A stretch of 64,000 nt of DNA from Argyresthia goedartella. Lineage: Eukaryota > Arthropoda > Insecta > Lepidoptera > Argyresthiidae. The DNA lies in assembly GCA_949825045.1 (NCBI GenBank), contig OX463815.1:17477231-17541230 (forward strand), in the 5' to 3' direction. The position numbers and the translations under genes were made by a program. Shown piece after piece: positions 1 to 13,300 of this stretch; positions within the stretch are counted from its first letter, which is position 1; every line of letters begins with the position of its first letter. A model generated the notes under the pieces. The model was not told where the DNA came from, searched no databases, and saw only the letters and a list, made by a program, of their open reading frames with translations.

Positions 1-2173
1 TTGGGGGGAGGAGTTATGACGTCATAAATTTTTAACTTGAATGAAACTTATCGTGTGGGGTATCAAATTATACCTTTCGGCCGCCTGTTTTCTAAAAATC
101 GAAGAAATATTTTCAAAACATACCAAGTTTGGCCTCCTGGAAGTAGGAGGCGGATTAATAAAGAGGATCTATACAAACCATGAGAGTGAGTGAAATAGAC
201 TATAACTATTTTCGTGAAAAGTCAATAGATTGTATTTTAAATCGCAAAATGTAGTTTACATAGTTATTGGTGCGGCTACTTTATTGATTTTGATTGAATC
301 TAAAATACTTACTTATAAATTGGTTCACAGTCCCCCCTGTTAGCGAGGTCTACTGCCCACAGGGCCACTAGTTAATGAATGAAGCAAACGCAATATTACT
401 ACTTCTATACAGTTGTTTCCTCATAGTAGTCGATTGACATATACTTAGACATAGACATAATTTATTAATAATATTCATTACATCTGATCGTGACTGTCAT
501 GGTTGTTGGTACGGGGCCCGACCAAGGATCTACATTTTGTTCTTTTCTGAGCTGCGAGATTGCCTCGTGTAGACCAAACTTCAGGTATTCCTACGTGTGA
601 CTGTGTGTGTGAGCGTGCAGGTGGTCTTCCCATTGTTCTTGCGCCTTCTATTTTTCCTTCCATTTACATACACATACACATTTTATATACGTGTTACATG
701 TCAAAGAAAGTCCAGCATTCGGATTGTCCAGGATTCAGCACCATATAGAAATATGGGCCATTATTACAAAATACATTTACATTTTATGATTATTTCTATC
801 AAACTCGTATTGCCGATTGAGCCATTAGTTTTAAACATTGTTATATCATCAATGAGTTCGTTCATACTGAATAAGTGAAATAGATTACGCGTTATCTAGA
901 TGTACCTGTCCTCAATTGATCTCAGATTCGGCAGATTCTTTCCTGACATTTCGAAAAGAGATAAGACACTACTATTTTCTGAATATGTAGTGATTATGTA
1001 TTCAGTCTGACTTTGTATATTTTTAACCAACCTACAAGCCTACGATATATTTTGTGGTATTTACACTAAATTATTGATCTTGTACGGCAAATTGTAAAAT
1101 TATTTTAATCCTAGAGGGAGGATCCAGTTATATCCTTTTTAAATAATTTCAACTGTTCACTAACAGTGGTAGCTAACGTTCTTTGCAATTCTCAAATATT
1201 CAAAACATGTTGTGAATAGTATCGACTTATGCGATAGTATGCTTTTAAAAGAGAAGCTTGAAACATTTTCGGAAATTGTCAAATTTTGTAAACATCTAAA
1301 ACAGGAGCTTGGCTTGCTATTGAATAAAGAAAACACTGTGATTTTCTCAGAATTTTGCCGAAAGTATATTCTAATATGAAACGTATATGGACTGCTGCAA
1401 ATCAATCTATCAATGTATGGCCCAGTTTCTTTGCCACTAAAGGAGAACAAGTTGATGGCATTGTCGGTGCGCCATCTGATTATATAGAAATCCACCTCCT
1501 AGTGTACATGAAGCTTCCTTTTCCTTTACTCCAAGGAAACTATTCGAAAAACTGGGCTCAAGACAAAAAAGAAGACATATTCAAACTTTAAGTAACTCTT
1601 TTCGTCGGCTGGATGTTAGAAAAATGCTGAACCAAGTCGATTGTCAAACATTTACACACACTCACCCATACCCAGATTGTGCAATAACTACAATGACCTC
1701 TGTTGTAGCAAATCAAACATGAAAATTTTTCACGATTGCTTACGATTGATTTGTCTAAACAAATTTATAGTAATTATATGCCTATAGTGTATATTTGCCT
1801 CCAATTCTTTTGTTATTCTAGATTTAGTAAATAAAATTTGTACATAGTATAGGTATAGTTGTAGTAGTTCAGTTTTAATGTAGCTTAGTTAGTTGTTAAT
1901 GTTAGGTACCTAATTTTTATCTTTATTATCACTTGCTTTCTTTAAAACTAAGTATCTTTGTACTCACCAATGCTTTGCTCATCTGTAAAAAACTCCTATA
2001 TAAGAACCTTTCTATAAATTATTTATGTCGTAATATTTATTATATGGTGTGCTGCAAATGTGCCTCATTTAAATAAATAAATAAAATCTCGAATTGCTCT
2101 TGACAATGATAGATGGAAAAAAACATATATGTCTGACACTATATCTGGCATGCATGCGTTAAATGAAGACCTA
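1..2173. other. Intergenic, no supported gene
   Basis: AT-rich DNA without a convincing gene. At about 1229-1378 the plus strand has an open stretch of roughly 49 codons rich in Lys, Leu and Glu. It ends in a stop and is followed in another frame by about 75 more open codons. I do not recognise either, and they may be a decayed mobile-element ORF. A run of AAAT units near 2070-2090 looks like the end of an old retroposon. Confidence 0.5.
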
Positions 2174-2317
2174 TGGCCTTACTAATAAAAGAAGTTATTC
2201 ACTGTGTAACTTATACGTGTTTTGTCTTGCTTTGACATGTGACATTTACTCGACGTATGAAAAGGACAAAACACTGTATAAGTTAAACAGAGAATAACTT
2301 TTTTATTAGTAAGGCCG
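2174..2317. mobile_element. Foldback MITE of about 144 bp
   Basis: The two ends are inverted copies of each other over roughly 60 bp, starting GGCCTTACTAATAAAA on the left and ending with its reverse complement on the right. Only a short non-matching centre lies between them. There is no coding capacity. The structure is that of a short non-autonomous DNA transposon; the parent family is unknown. Confidence 0.7.
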
Positions 2318-3100
2318 ATAGTGTATAATCTCCTTTTGTCTTCCGACCCTGTGGATTATATATGTAGTGCTATACTCAACACCCGTAGGTTTAGCCTACA
2401 AAAAACCAGCGTGAGCAGTTTTAAGACTTGCTACTAAAAGAGCAAATTAGATATCGCTCCATTTATTATTATATTAAACAATTTTTCTCGAAAATTAACA
2501 TCAAAAAGTGCTCTGGGAACATATGATTGCCTTAATTAGGACTATCGATTGCCATAAATAAAATAATTATATCTTACAAAAACACGTAAGTCTGCAATTT
2601 TAAAATCCATCCCACTCACTGTGCGCCCCGCCGCCGCCGACCTCTCCTCGCGGACAACAATAAAGAGAAATTCAGTTGTGTTCCGTGAATACCGAAAATT
2701 ATGAATGAAACTTGATTATATTATGCAACTTGACTATATAAGCTTTGTTTTTATTAAAATTACAACATGAATGGTATCTGGGGCCACGGCAGTGCCCCCG
2801 CCAAGACGAGCAAGCAAAGCGCAGGGGCACTACTTTCCGTTTCTCGAAGAGCTTCGTCGACTTTTTGAACCCTCACAACTTGGGTTTGGATTATAGCAGT
2901 TGAACAAAATTCTCGGGATATGATGTCAGTAGTGCTCTTAATATACATAGAAAGTTTTATACTTTAGATTTTATTGATATCTATACTACCCCGATTTTGT
3001 CACTGACTCACTGATGATCATCAACAATCTTAGGGTACTTCGTCAAGTCTGAAATTTAGTTTGTAAAACAACAAAAACAAACTAATACTTGGAATGTTTA
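2318..3100. other. Intergenic, nothing recognised
   Basis: There is no gene here. A GC-rich patch near 2620-2660 stands out from its AT-rich surroundings. At 2775-2815 a short segment (GGCAGTGCCCCCGCC core) recurs in inverted orientation near 61810-61835. Confidence 0.4.
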
Positions 3101-3655
3101 CCCCCAAACCCCTTAAACAAGGGGATTGAAGTTTGTATGAGACTTCCGAAAATTTTGATGCTAGAGGTCTGAAAATGTATATAGGGACTCCTTGTTATAA
3201 ATACTGAAACACATATTTCAGAATTTTAAGTAAATCACCCCCCACCTTTTAAATTAGGGAATGGAAGTTTGTATCCGTTTTCCCATACAAACAGAATTTC
3301 ATGCTAGATATCTGAAAATTATACAAGTGCACAGACTTCTTATGATAATATAATTAAAATAAGAAAATACGTTTTTCAGGCCTTAAAAAATATCCCTCTA
3401 CCCCTTAAAGTAGGGGATAGGGCTCTCGTCAGGTTTTAGAATATTATTACATAATTATGCGAATAATATTACCACACTTTTACCCCCTACCCCTTAAAGT
3501 AGGGGATGGAAGTTTGTACGAGACTTCCGTAAATTTTGATGCAAGAGGACTGAAAATTGATAAAGGGACTCCTTCTTATAAATAATAAAACACCTATTTC
3601 AGGATTTTTAGTAAATCACCCCCCACGCTTTAAATTAGGAGATGGAATTAAGCGC
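3101..3655. repeat. Imperfect direct repeats with a CCCCTTAAA core
   Basis: A unit containing a CCCC-CTTAAA-GGGG box, then GGAAGTTTGTA, ACTTCCG and AATTTTGATG, occurs near 3105-3260 and again near 3485-3650. Degenerate copies of the box lie near 3240 and 3400. The unit is a few hundred bases long and non-coding. It may be a locally duplicated interspersed repeat. Confidence 0.6.
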
Positions 3656-3689
3656 GCGCAAAACGCCTAAAGAACTTCGGGCTAAAAAT

Positions 3690-6600
3690 GTTGTCAAATC
3701 ACGAGTGCTGTGCATTCGAGGCCAGTGATACATTGTTGGGTATCCTATTGTATGCGACAATTAAGTGTGATTTGGCGTCCACTAGGGTCGTATTCAGACT
3801 AGATCTGTTGGCGCTTCGCCGAGCAACAACTTATTATCTAAATATACCATGGGTCTGTGTCCTGCTGTGGAGACGACCTCCTTCCCAGTAAGATACCGGA
3901 CGCGCGCCTCGGTATAAAATCCAGTTCTTCGCTGAAGTCTTCGCCGACCGCAAGTGACACACTGTTCTACTTAATTCTAAAAGCACGGACCTCCCGGCGA
4001 GGTGCGTAACTTAGGATCTGTTCCTTAGTCTAACTGGTGTTGTTCCCTTCGGAACGCAAGTCACACTCGAAGAATCGTGCAAGCACGGCGCCTCCCTGCG
4101 AGACGGTCCAACACGCGCGACAATTCGATCTGCCCAAAATATATCAACGAAAGCACTAAGACTACGCGGAGCCACAACATTGACCACCAAACACACGTTT
4201 TGGGAATGGATTACCACAATACTATTTGATTTCCATTACAAATGTACAAATTCACTCAACATTTTGCAGGGACATCCCTATCGAGAGGACAATCAATTCA
4301 AGTAACCTCAAAACGTCATTTTTGATATAACGAGAAAAAAAGTTCCGAATTGCACTAACGACTACATATGTACAATTGTGTTTGGTTCCGAACAGTCACC
4401 CGCTCGGACAGGTCCCCCAACCTGTCCCTACTCTAGAGCAGGCGAGACAACGTTGACAACGTGAGGTCCTGTCCAGGGAAAAAGTTAACGATGCGCCCCC
4501 TGTGCCAACACAGTGGCGGTAGGTTAGCATCCTTAACCCGCACGAGGTTACCATTACTAGGGGGACTAGTTTGACAGACTAAGGCACTGCAGCAAGATGT
4601 GCAGATACTCGAGAGACTGACGCCTCCAGAAACCCTGAGTAAGCTGCGGCACCATCATCTCGACAACCGATACTATTTCACTCCCTCGAAGGGGTGCTCG
4701 GGCAGCGCGTTAAGTGACTGTCCTATCAATAAATGGTCACGAGTTGAGAACGTCGCGAATTCTGCAAAAGTCAGCGTGATCTGACCTACCATACGCCCTA
4801 AATGCGTCCTAGCTGACTTAACTATGATTTAAAAATCCCACTCCAGTGGGGGGGGACCAGGAGGACTGAAGGTCCATTGTACACCCCGACGGGAGAGGGC
4901 CGTTCCAATATCCACCATATTAATATTCAAAAAATTACCTAACTCTCGTAAATATCGTTCTGCACCTACAAGCTGGCAGTCCCCTTCGGGAAAAAAATCT
5001 GTCCAAGTAAGCATCAAAGGCCTAAGTCGAAAGGTCAACAACGAGCTCGAGATGAACTGCCATGGTCCGAAGACACTACTACATGGCTGTGGGGCCAGTC
5101 GAATCCCTCTTGGCAAGCCAAGGCAGACCCCACCACAAATGATGCTCAACAATTTAGGAGCCCGACATCCCCCGGATGCACAATCAGGCGGGTTCATCTC
5201 TCCTGGAGCATGTCCCCAGGTCAGTGGAAACTAGAAGACCAAATATGAGGTACGGTTCGCATCAAAAACCTCTAAGTTATGGACCGAACACTTCAGCAAG
5301 CACCAAACAATCTGGCTGCAGTCCATGCTTACACAATATCCTCCAACCATTGCCTTAAATTGTTTGACCTAAAACAGCTATGGACACCGGAGTCCAAAAG
5401 GGCGCAACTGTCGGATATTGACTGCCGAACCCCAAACAAGAAGGAGGCGATGGGCAACACCGCTGTCTCCGGTTGGGGGGCAACACATGGTTTGGCCATG
5501 AATTCCTAGCGAGGGCCCCCGCGGCCCCACGCTGCCTGGTCCATTGAAGCAGGCCGCTCGCTATATGCGAGTGGTTCCCAAATCGCTTCATGCGGCCCGC
5601 GCGCCTCCGGCTCTGATCTCACCCCACGACGCCCCCTGCAGGAGAGGGGGTGGCTGTCCAGCTGAGGACGCTCCATGAGCGGGGCTCATAACCGATGTGA
5701 ACGTAGAGGCGGTGACGAGCGGGGTGACACCCGAGGCGGCGTCGGAACCGCGCGGGAAAACCTCGAGGGTGTTTGCTGACACCCACCCGTGACGGCCTGA
5801 TCCACATACGCTCTACAGCCGGCAATCTAGACACTACACTTTTAGGGGGCCATCAATCTCAGCAATGCGACCAACCCTGCGCTGACGTCGTATGTCTGCG
5901 GTTGTCTGGGTGATGGTAGCGGCCATGTCTAAACACTGATCGACATCCGCTATTAGTTTGTCCAACTTCAGTTGCGGAGAACCCTCAATGGATTCCGCTG
6001 TGGCACACAACTCTTAAAAAATATTAGAGCGATCATTCACCTCCGAGGAACGTTCCAACAACACATCATTCCTGTCCTTGCCTGCCACCAAGGCATGAAT
6101 TGATGAAAACCATCTTAGTTCCCTGCTGACCTCCCTCTGTCGTTCTGACAGGGAAATTTTGTACAAACAATACCTACAATTTACAAAAAACTTAATTTAC
6201 TGAACCCTACAATAAATGTTCCGTAAAACGGGCCCCTAATTTGAACCCAAAACAGTGTAAGGTCCGAGAAACAATTCAAATTAAGTTTCAATACAATGTT
6301 TACTGCTATGAGCACAATATACACCTATGGGTGGGTCGTAACCATCTATAATCACTTATTTCATAACAAAGAGCTTCACTCTATGTCTTATGTACTAATC
6401 CCAATATATATAGTACACTAACGTATGTATTCTAGTCTAGTCAACACAAACATGAACCCTGCGTTTATAATTTATCCACAAATAAATTGATCTACAGCTT
6501 CTGCAGAACACTATTCATTAGGTTTCAAAGTTCACTTATGGTTCAAAAATACTTAAATTTCACTTAAATTCGTAACATAACAATCCCACAATACCGCACT

Positions 6601-6850
6601 ATCAACAATCTCTCATACAAAGCAACTGCATTGTAAGGTAAATCAAAGTTCAAAGTTCAATGACCTGATTATAGGAGGTACAGGAATTATCACTTAAACG
6701 TTCACTTTTAAGGGCCTATTCACAATATTGTTACACTGTACCTTTACAAGTAACTACAACAATAACACTACAACAATACAAGTCCATAGACTTATCAAAC
6801 TACTGGCGGATTTCGAACTATTTTGCCTACCTACCGCGCCTATATTTCAG
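3690..6850 (-). mobile_element. Deleted BEL/Pao LTR retrotransposon relic
   Basis: On the minus strand this relic follows the order of the near-intact BEL element at 23971-31376. The segment 6110-5870 encodes the start of gag. 5510-5380 covers the end of gag and a protease start (LLDSG). 5300-5060 is RNase H/integrase-like (DCAS-GCRAP). 4960-4840 is integrase (GAERYLRE, DIGTALSR). Large internal deletions join these pieces, and stops and frameshifts are common. At 4398 the polypurine-like GC-rich tract meets a sequence starting TGTTCGGAACC, the probable 3' LTR (about 4398 down to 3690). The 5' LTR is not visible; the right end abuts LINE sequence. It cannot be active. Confidence 0.7.
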
Positions 6851-7290
6851 TAGCAGTCTGTGACCTTGGTTCTTTCAGACCCCAAAGGGACTATTAGGGA
6901 TAGTCCCTCAATTTTCACTTTAAAAAAAAGATTGAAAGCGTATTTCCTTTCTCTTCCGTAATCGGTATCATATTTATGTAAGTATATGTATGATATTTTG
7001 TAGTTTATATATGTGCATGCTATCTAGTGTATTTTATATAGTTGAGATATATATATATATATTTATTAGGTATATTTTATTTATATTTTTAAAGAAATAG
7101 TCGTATGTATGTACACAGTTTTATTGCGCACTAGGACTGTCCTTTTTCATGAACAGTCCTGTCTTGCCTAGGTTTGCTGGAATAAATCTCTTTTTAGAGA
7201 TAAGCTCGCCTTTGCCTATTAAATTTATTGTAACTGTCTGTTTATCTATGTTTTCTGTGCACTAAAGAATATGAATATGAATATACCGTA
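6850..7290 (+). mobile_element. LINE 3' end, 5'-truncated
   Basis: This is a short C-terminal reverse-transcriptase tail (FKKRLKAYFLSLP-like, stop near 6960) followed by a 3' UTR. The UTR has TTTGCTGGAATAAATCTCTT and terminal GAATATGAATATGAATAT repeats. The same 3' UTR motifs follow the next LINE piece, so both belong to one family. It is a dead-on-arrival fragment. Confidence 0.65.
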
Positions 7291-8245
7291 ATCATGTATA
7301 GCGACACAGCGAAAAACCTGGGTGTTGTTTTCGATAACCAGTTAACCTGGTCAACGCATATCAGCGAGGTCAGCAGGCGAGTTTACGCTACCTTTCACTC
7401 TCTCAGGAGACTTCAGAACTTTCTTCCTCGTCAGACCAAAATTATTCTCGCCCAGTCTCTTTTACTTCCCCTCATTGACTACGCTGATGTTTGCTGGGTA
7501 AGCGCAAATGAAGAGCAACTGAACAAACTCGAACGACTTCAAAACCTCGGGATTCGGTTCATCTTCGGACTGCGAAAATATGATCACGTTTCTCAACATC
7601 GCAGGGAGTTGAATTGGCTTCCGATTCGTCTTCGACGGGACTCTCATATCCTATGCCTGCTCTACAATATTTTGTGGAACCCTCGGTACCCTAACTTCCT
7701 GCGTGATCGCTTCGAATTTCTTTCTTCATGCAGGCCTCGGAGAACTCACATGGCTACTATGCTTAAAGCCCCACAACGCTCCACTGCAACCTACGAGCAC
7801 GGGTTTAGAATCCGCGCTATACGGCTGTGGAATGAACTTCCCTGCACCATCAGGGACAGTCCATCACTGAATATCTTTAAGAACCGACTAAAGAAGCACT
7901 ATCTTTCACTTTCTATTTAGCTATATAATGTATTAGTATTAGTACATTTGTAAGATATTTATTGATATGCTGTATTTATGTAACTGTGTATGTAGTCTAT
8001 ATTTCTTAGCAATAGGGTTTTATGTATGTGTAATATGTATTATATTAGAATATAGTCTTAATTGTACGCGCAATTCTTTCCCTTACCTATCATCTCCGTC
8101 TCCTATCCAACATGGTTTGCTGGAAGAAATCTCTTTTTAGAGATAAGCTCGCCATTGTACATGTTTTTTCTATCATAAGTTATCTGTATGTCTGTTTTGT
8201 TTAGTACAATAAAGAAATTACGAATTACGAATATGAATATGAACA
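7291..8245 (+). mobile_element. LINE fragment, reverse-transcriptase C-terminus plus 3' UTR
   Basis: An open frame of 208 codons (7294-7920) encodes the region downstream of the RT catalytic core of a CR1/Jockey-type LINE. It starts KNLGVVFDNQLTWSTHI and ends near [14 protein letters not shown]. The 3' UTR repeats the TTTGCTGGAAGAAATCTC box and ends in GAATATGAATATGAA near 8243. The catalytic motif is missing, so this is a 5'-truncated insertion. A close relative lies at 10922-11440. Confidence 0.8.
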
Positions 8246-8735
8246 GTCAATTTTTTTTATATAAAAAAGACTACACCATTTCGGAAGGTGGGCCTCGGGG
8301 TTAAGAAGAAACGGCAAGAAACTCCCCCATACCTTTTTTTTTAAAAAGTGACTTTACAACAGGTACTGGTTTCGGTCTAAGGAAATTCGCCGGCTAGTGG
8401 ATTCGGAAAAAAGGTGTTAACCTTTGTCAAAAATTACGATGTACATAATTTCAACACTAGAAATAAAAATAAACTAAATGTACCTAGATTTCGGTTACAG
8501 AAGGTTAATGGTTCATTTATGGGGAACTGTATACGCTTTTATAATAAGTTACCAGAGGGAATTGATCAATTGCCCATGCACAGGTTTAAAACATTTATTA
8601 AGGCTAATCTCATAAAGAAGGCCTATTACTCTATTAATGACTAGGTTAAAACAAAACTGCAAGGCCTCAATTCCCCAAGCTCCATGATAATTATAATAAT
8701 AATTAACCTTACTTTTACAAACGCAATAATGTAAT
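8246..8735 (+). mobile_element. LINE C-terminal fragment, second family
   Basis: Codons 8414-8644 encode a C-terminal RT tail (NFNTRNK, FYNKLPEGI, KKAYYSIND). It resembles the tail of the minus-strand LINE at 20049-20444 (NFNTRNKDKL, FYNKLPSTL, KAYYSIKE). The sequence before it is untranslatable. It is a truncated remnant with no catalytic residues. Confidence 0.7.
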
Positions 8736-8739
8736 TTAA

Positions 8740-8985
8740 TGACGACCCGAATGGCCGAGTCGGTAGTGACGCTGCCTACGAAACCAAGGGTCCCGGGTTC
8801 GAGTCCCGGTGGGGGCAAATGTTTGTTTGACGAGAACGGATGTTTGTACCCTAGTCATGGTTGTTTATCTATCTAAGTATAATATTTATCTATATAAGTA
8901 TGTGTATCGTTGTCTAGTACCCAAGATACAGGGAATCCTAGTTTGGGGCTAGATCAATGTGTGTAAAAGGTGTCCAAGGTATTAT
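8740..8985 (+). mobile_element. tRNA-derived SINE
   Basis: The 5' part (8745-8816) is tRNA-like. It has an A box (TGGCCGAGTCGG) and a perfect B box (GGTTCGAGTCC). The second part, with TATGTGTATCG, TAGTACCC and TTTGGGGCTAGATC, is the kind of tRNA-unrelated body seen in lepidopteran SINEs. A non-tRNA tail and no clean acceptor-stem pairing argue against a functional tRNA gene. Confidence 0.7.
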
Positions 8986-9235
8986 CCAAGGTATTATAAC
9001 CTCTCAAAAACCGAGGGTAGTTGGGACGGATCGCGATTTTGAACCTTATGCCATGGTAATAAAATTTAAAATTTATAACGGAAAAGTGGCGTTAGCGCCG
9101 GTGGTAGTCAAGAGGTCTGGTAATATAATTAAGTGTACAAAAGTGCTATGTTGGGTGACTCATAACAATTTATTAGTTTTAACGTAGGATACAAGTCTGT
9201 TACCAAGATACCAGAGTTTATGGTCATGCTCACTT

Positions 9236-9835
9236 AAATGTCTTTTCTTGCGGCGGCTCCGTGTAGCGGGTTGCTCCCCTCCCTCAAATATGGCGAGGGG
9301 GGTGATGGCTGGTGCACAAGTCCTACTCGTGAACGGGTACTGCTTGGGGGGACTGGTCCAGTCTGGTTTCTCATAAGTTGTGTTCATTACAGCTTGTCAT
9401 TGTTCTTATTTATTTATTATGTTAGATTGTTATTTTGAGACATCTTATTGGCACTTATGGATACGATGTTATAATATTGTCATTAGATTAGATAATTTTT
9501 ATATCGTACATTGCGTAATAAACAAATATATATGACGGAAATTTTAAAAATAACATCCCCGTAGAGTTTCTTTTTGCTGTCTTCTCTGACGGGCGTATTT
9601 CCGAAGCACTGGTAGAGTTAATGGAGTTTATTTTTCCTGTGCGAGATTCAGCCATGAATCACCACATGAAGGAGAAATTTCCTTTTTCAAACTCCAACCA
9701 TAATCAGTTATGTACTCATTAGTTTAGTTGATCATATTTTTTTTTCCAAGTATATGAGACTTAAGGAAGTGTTTGACTTGTAAAAGTGCATTATTTTGCC
9801 TACTTGCAATAAATGATTTGAGTTTTGAGTTGTGT
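9236..9835 (+). repeat. Interspersed repeat (GGGTTGCTCC/TATGGCGAGGGG), copy 1
   Basis: The segment GGGTTGCTCCCCTCCCTCAA...GGCGAGGGGGGTGATGG...TGGTCCAGTCTGGTTT recurs almost unchanged at 57890-58255. Both copies end in TTTGAGTTT-type short repeats, as expected for the 3' end of a LINE or LINE-mobilised SINE. I saw no coding sequence. Confidence 0.65.
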
Positions 9836-10343
9836 TTAATCTGTATTTAGCGGTTGTTAAAAGTCTAGTGCAAGTCGACATAAGAATGTCAAATATATTT
9901 ACTATATAATAGCGCTATCCCGGATTTCGTCATATATCTCACCATACTTAACAATACATAGATTCTATTTGCCAAGCGCACTCGTGGTTATCTGTCTGTT
10001 GATTAAAAACCCAAGATAAAACTTAAATGGCAGCAGTGTCAAGATCTATCCAGTGACTCTTTTTGCTCTAGCGCATTTGTAACTCGCACAGACAATCTCC
10101 TTATAATTATCACGGGACAAAGTCAAACAAAGGTAATGTGAGTTCAAAAAATAAATAATACATATATCGTTTATGGCACTCTTTATTAAAATGCTATTGA
10201 ATTTACATTTGCAACCGACGAAGTTTTATGTCGATCTAACTAAATATACCTATCCTTAAGCGTTATTTTGTTGTTCGTTATTCATAATCCATATAGCCGG
10301 TTCATTTGAGTTCTACGAAGTCCATTGCTTGTCTTCTAGGTAA
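9836..10343. other. Downstream region of the first cuticle gene
   Basis: No gene or repeat is recognised here. Since the cuticle gene is on the minus strand, its 3' UTR and poly(A) site must lie in the upper part of this stretch. Confidence 0.4.
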
Positions 10344-13300
10344 TCAGTTCTGGACCTTAGGCGGGTGCTGCGCAATGTATTGGAGGGAACGCAGGATAGC
10401 TTCCGGAATCGGGGGGCCCACGGGAAGGAGATCGCTCTGTTGAGAATAGTAAATAATTTAAACAACATTTATTAAAATCCAGATCAAAAAAGCAACTTGT
10501 GGACTCAAAACGGCTTCCCAATTGTTGCCTCAGTCGTACAGTGGGAGAATATTCATAAAAATAAATCAGGTGAAATTGTTATAACACATACTGTGCTAGA
10601 CTTTCGTTTCAGTTCAATGAGTATCAGGGCCTGTGCTTGACCCATGTGCAGGGCAGAGATTTATCAAAGAATTTCATCGTCGAAAAGATTCGTCGTCGCC
10701 GAGACTGAATAATGAATAATGAAATGTTTATTCGTCAACTTACAGCAATAAAAACATTTAAGTGGTGAATGCGCAAATCATCTGGGTTCATCGTTAGATA
10801 CCACGATAGACGAAAACCTGTGTTGTGATTTCCAGCGCCCTCCCGTCCGAATAGGTTGGGTTGCGCACACTGAGTAGTCACTGGATACAATATCGATAAA
10901 GACTCTCACATTATTTATTATTTGTTGAAAAATCCGAGCTACCTTCGAAACTGTTTTGAGTTTCTCTTTTCGGGAGATCAGCACCGGAGATCTCACTCTG
11001 TCTCATTTTTAGCCACTTCGCGGCTTAACAACGCTGTGTATAAACACTCTTTCAGGTTTCAGGCGGTCCGACTTTGGAACACACTTCCTTGCACTATAAG
11101 AGACAGTCCCACTCTTTTATCTTTTAAGAAACGTATTAAAGAGCACTGTAAACCTCTCTCTTTCGTAAAATGTATTGTATGTATGTTATGTTTTGGAAAG
11201 TGTTTGTAGTATATATCGGTACTTAATTAATATTTACTGTCTGTATTTTGTATGTATTCAATTTATTCCTAAGCATTTTATATATTAATACTAGTTACTG
11301 TGCACGGCCTACACTTTTATGATAATATTTCCTTATGCCTTGGTTTGCTGGAAGAAACCTCATATTACAGAAATGCTCGCCTTTGTACATGCATTTTCTT
11401 TTAATGTAACTGCTTAAATAATTGTGTGCAATGAAGAACTACGAATTATGAAAGAAGTTGCATATTCTTAGGGTCCATCGGTAATGTATGTAAGTTTTAT
11501 ACCTGAGGCTGGTATCCGTTCTCGTCAGCGACATAGGATACTAGCACGGGGGTGCCGTCAGGTGAGGTGTAGCGGTACGATCCTTGGGCGGTCTGTTGAA
11601 ATAATAGTTTTAAAGAAAAATCAACAGACTATCACAATAAATATACAATGTATCTCTTATGGACGTAGCAGAAAAACCCGGTTTCACATCATCATCGTCA
11701 TCATTATCAACACCCTCAGCTCAGCTCACATTGACCCACTGCTGGGAAGCCAACTTTCCCCACAATGTAAATACTTGCGGTCCGTAACACTCACTGCACT
11801 CATTTTACGGCAAGAACATAATAAGTCTGATCGACGATGACTTACGATGACGTCAAGGTCTTCTACCCTCTTCAGGCTTCCGGTTCCTTGCGCTGAGATG
11901 CCGTTTCCGGTCTCGTAGCTGAAACAGTACCACACTGTGAGAAATCTTCATTGCTGCTACTTATTAAGGAATTATTTGTCTTTTGTAAATATTCGGTGCT
12001 ATTATTTTATAAAATCTGGCCAAGTGCGAGTCAGACTCACGCACTAAGGGTTCCGCACAAACCGCTTTTTGTATAGGAACTACAAATTTACGGTTTTCGT
12101 ATTTTGTCGTTTACTTGTGCCAAATTTCATTATTGGTCAACGGGAATGACCCTATATGTTTTGACTCCCTTGCGAGTATCAAGCAAATCCAGTAAAGTTA
12201 CGGCATAATCACTGTATCTTTTAATTGCGTTAAACTAGAAGTTTGATTTTTACAAGCTCTAAGGGACCACACACACCTAGGTAATTGATATTAATTTGTA
12301 CTTGTTACCACCACGCTTTCTTGAAAAAAACCGTCTTAGAAAAGGACAAACGAAGACATGGACAAAAAAGTGATCCTGTAAGAGTTCCTTTTTTCCGTTG
12401 AAGGTACGGAACCCTTAAAAGTAAAAACGCTACGTTTTGTGCACGTAATGTTTTTTCCTGAAACTCCTAAAGAATAACATGAAACGGAAGTCATATAACT
12501 ATGACTTCCGTTTCATGTTATTCTTTAGGAGTTTCAGGGGTGCGAATAATGAAAATCTAAGTCTAATAAAATAATCTGGAATAATTTTTTATGGTTTGTA
12601 TGTTTTATATAGTAGCGATTCTAGGGGACGTTAGTTCCCATATCTGCCTGCTGAACTTACTAGAACAGGAACATTTGAAGAATCGAAAACGTATGAAAAT
12701 ATAAACTCAAACTCACAATGTTTATTGCGTCATTATGGTGGCAAAAAGCGTTCCAACAACAATGAACCCTGTTAGGGCACTGCAAAAACTTACACACTAA
12801 CTTACGTCATCACGAACAATCACGCACCGAGTCATCAATCTCAAAGCAATCCCCTCGACATAAACATTAACAAACAGGCGCATACATCGCTTCTGGCTCC
12901 TGCGTGGTTATAACAAGAAAAAGCTACGTCACAGACATGAAAACATCCAAGACCTGTTATTTTTATCTTTCTTCCCAGCCAGGATTCCAACCGGAGACAT
13001 CCCGCTGGCAAGCACAACCTCGACCACAGCACTACAACGGCCGATATGGCAAGCACTTACTTGAAGCTGTATCCATCCGGCCTGACATCAGAGTCGGAGC
13101 GCAGAATCGGCGCGTTCACGTCATCTGACCGGTGAGCCGCCGGCACGCTGCTCCTGGCCACAGCCTCGACTTTGCTTACCACAGGAACGGAGGCCTGAAA
13201 TAAGAAATAGGAAACTTTGCGTATCATATAAAATCAATATATTTGATCCCCGACAAATTTCATGTTGAATTATCACAAAGTAATTAGCTAAATTGTTTGT

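Noticed and set aside
1160..1591. Overlapping 111- and 78-codon open frames
   Set aside because: No motif, conflicting strands and stops in between; noted only as a possible relic.
3101..3655. CRISPR-like array
   Set aside because: Repeats are long, few and imperfect, with no regular spacers, in an insect genome.
8745..8816. Functional tRNA gene
   Set aside because: Good A and B boxes, but the following body is a SINE and I could not form a clean acceptor stem.
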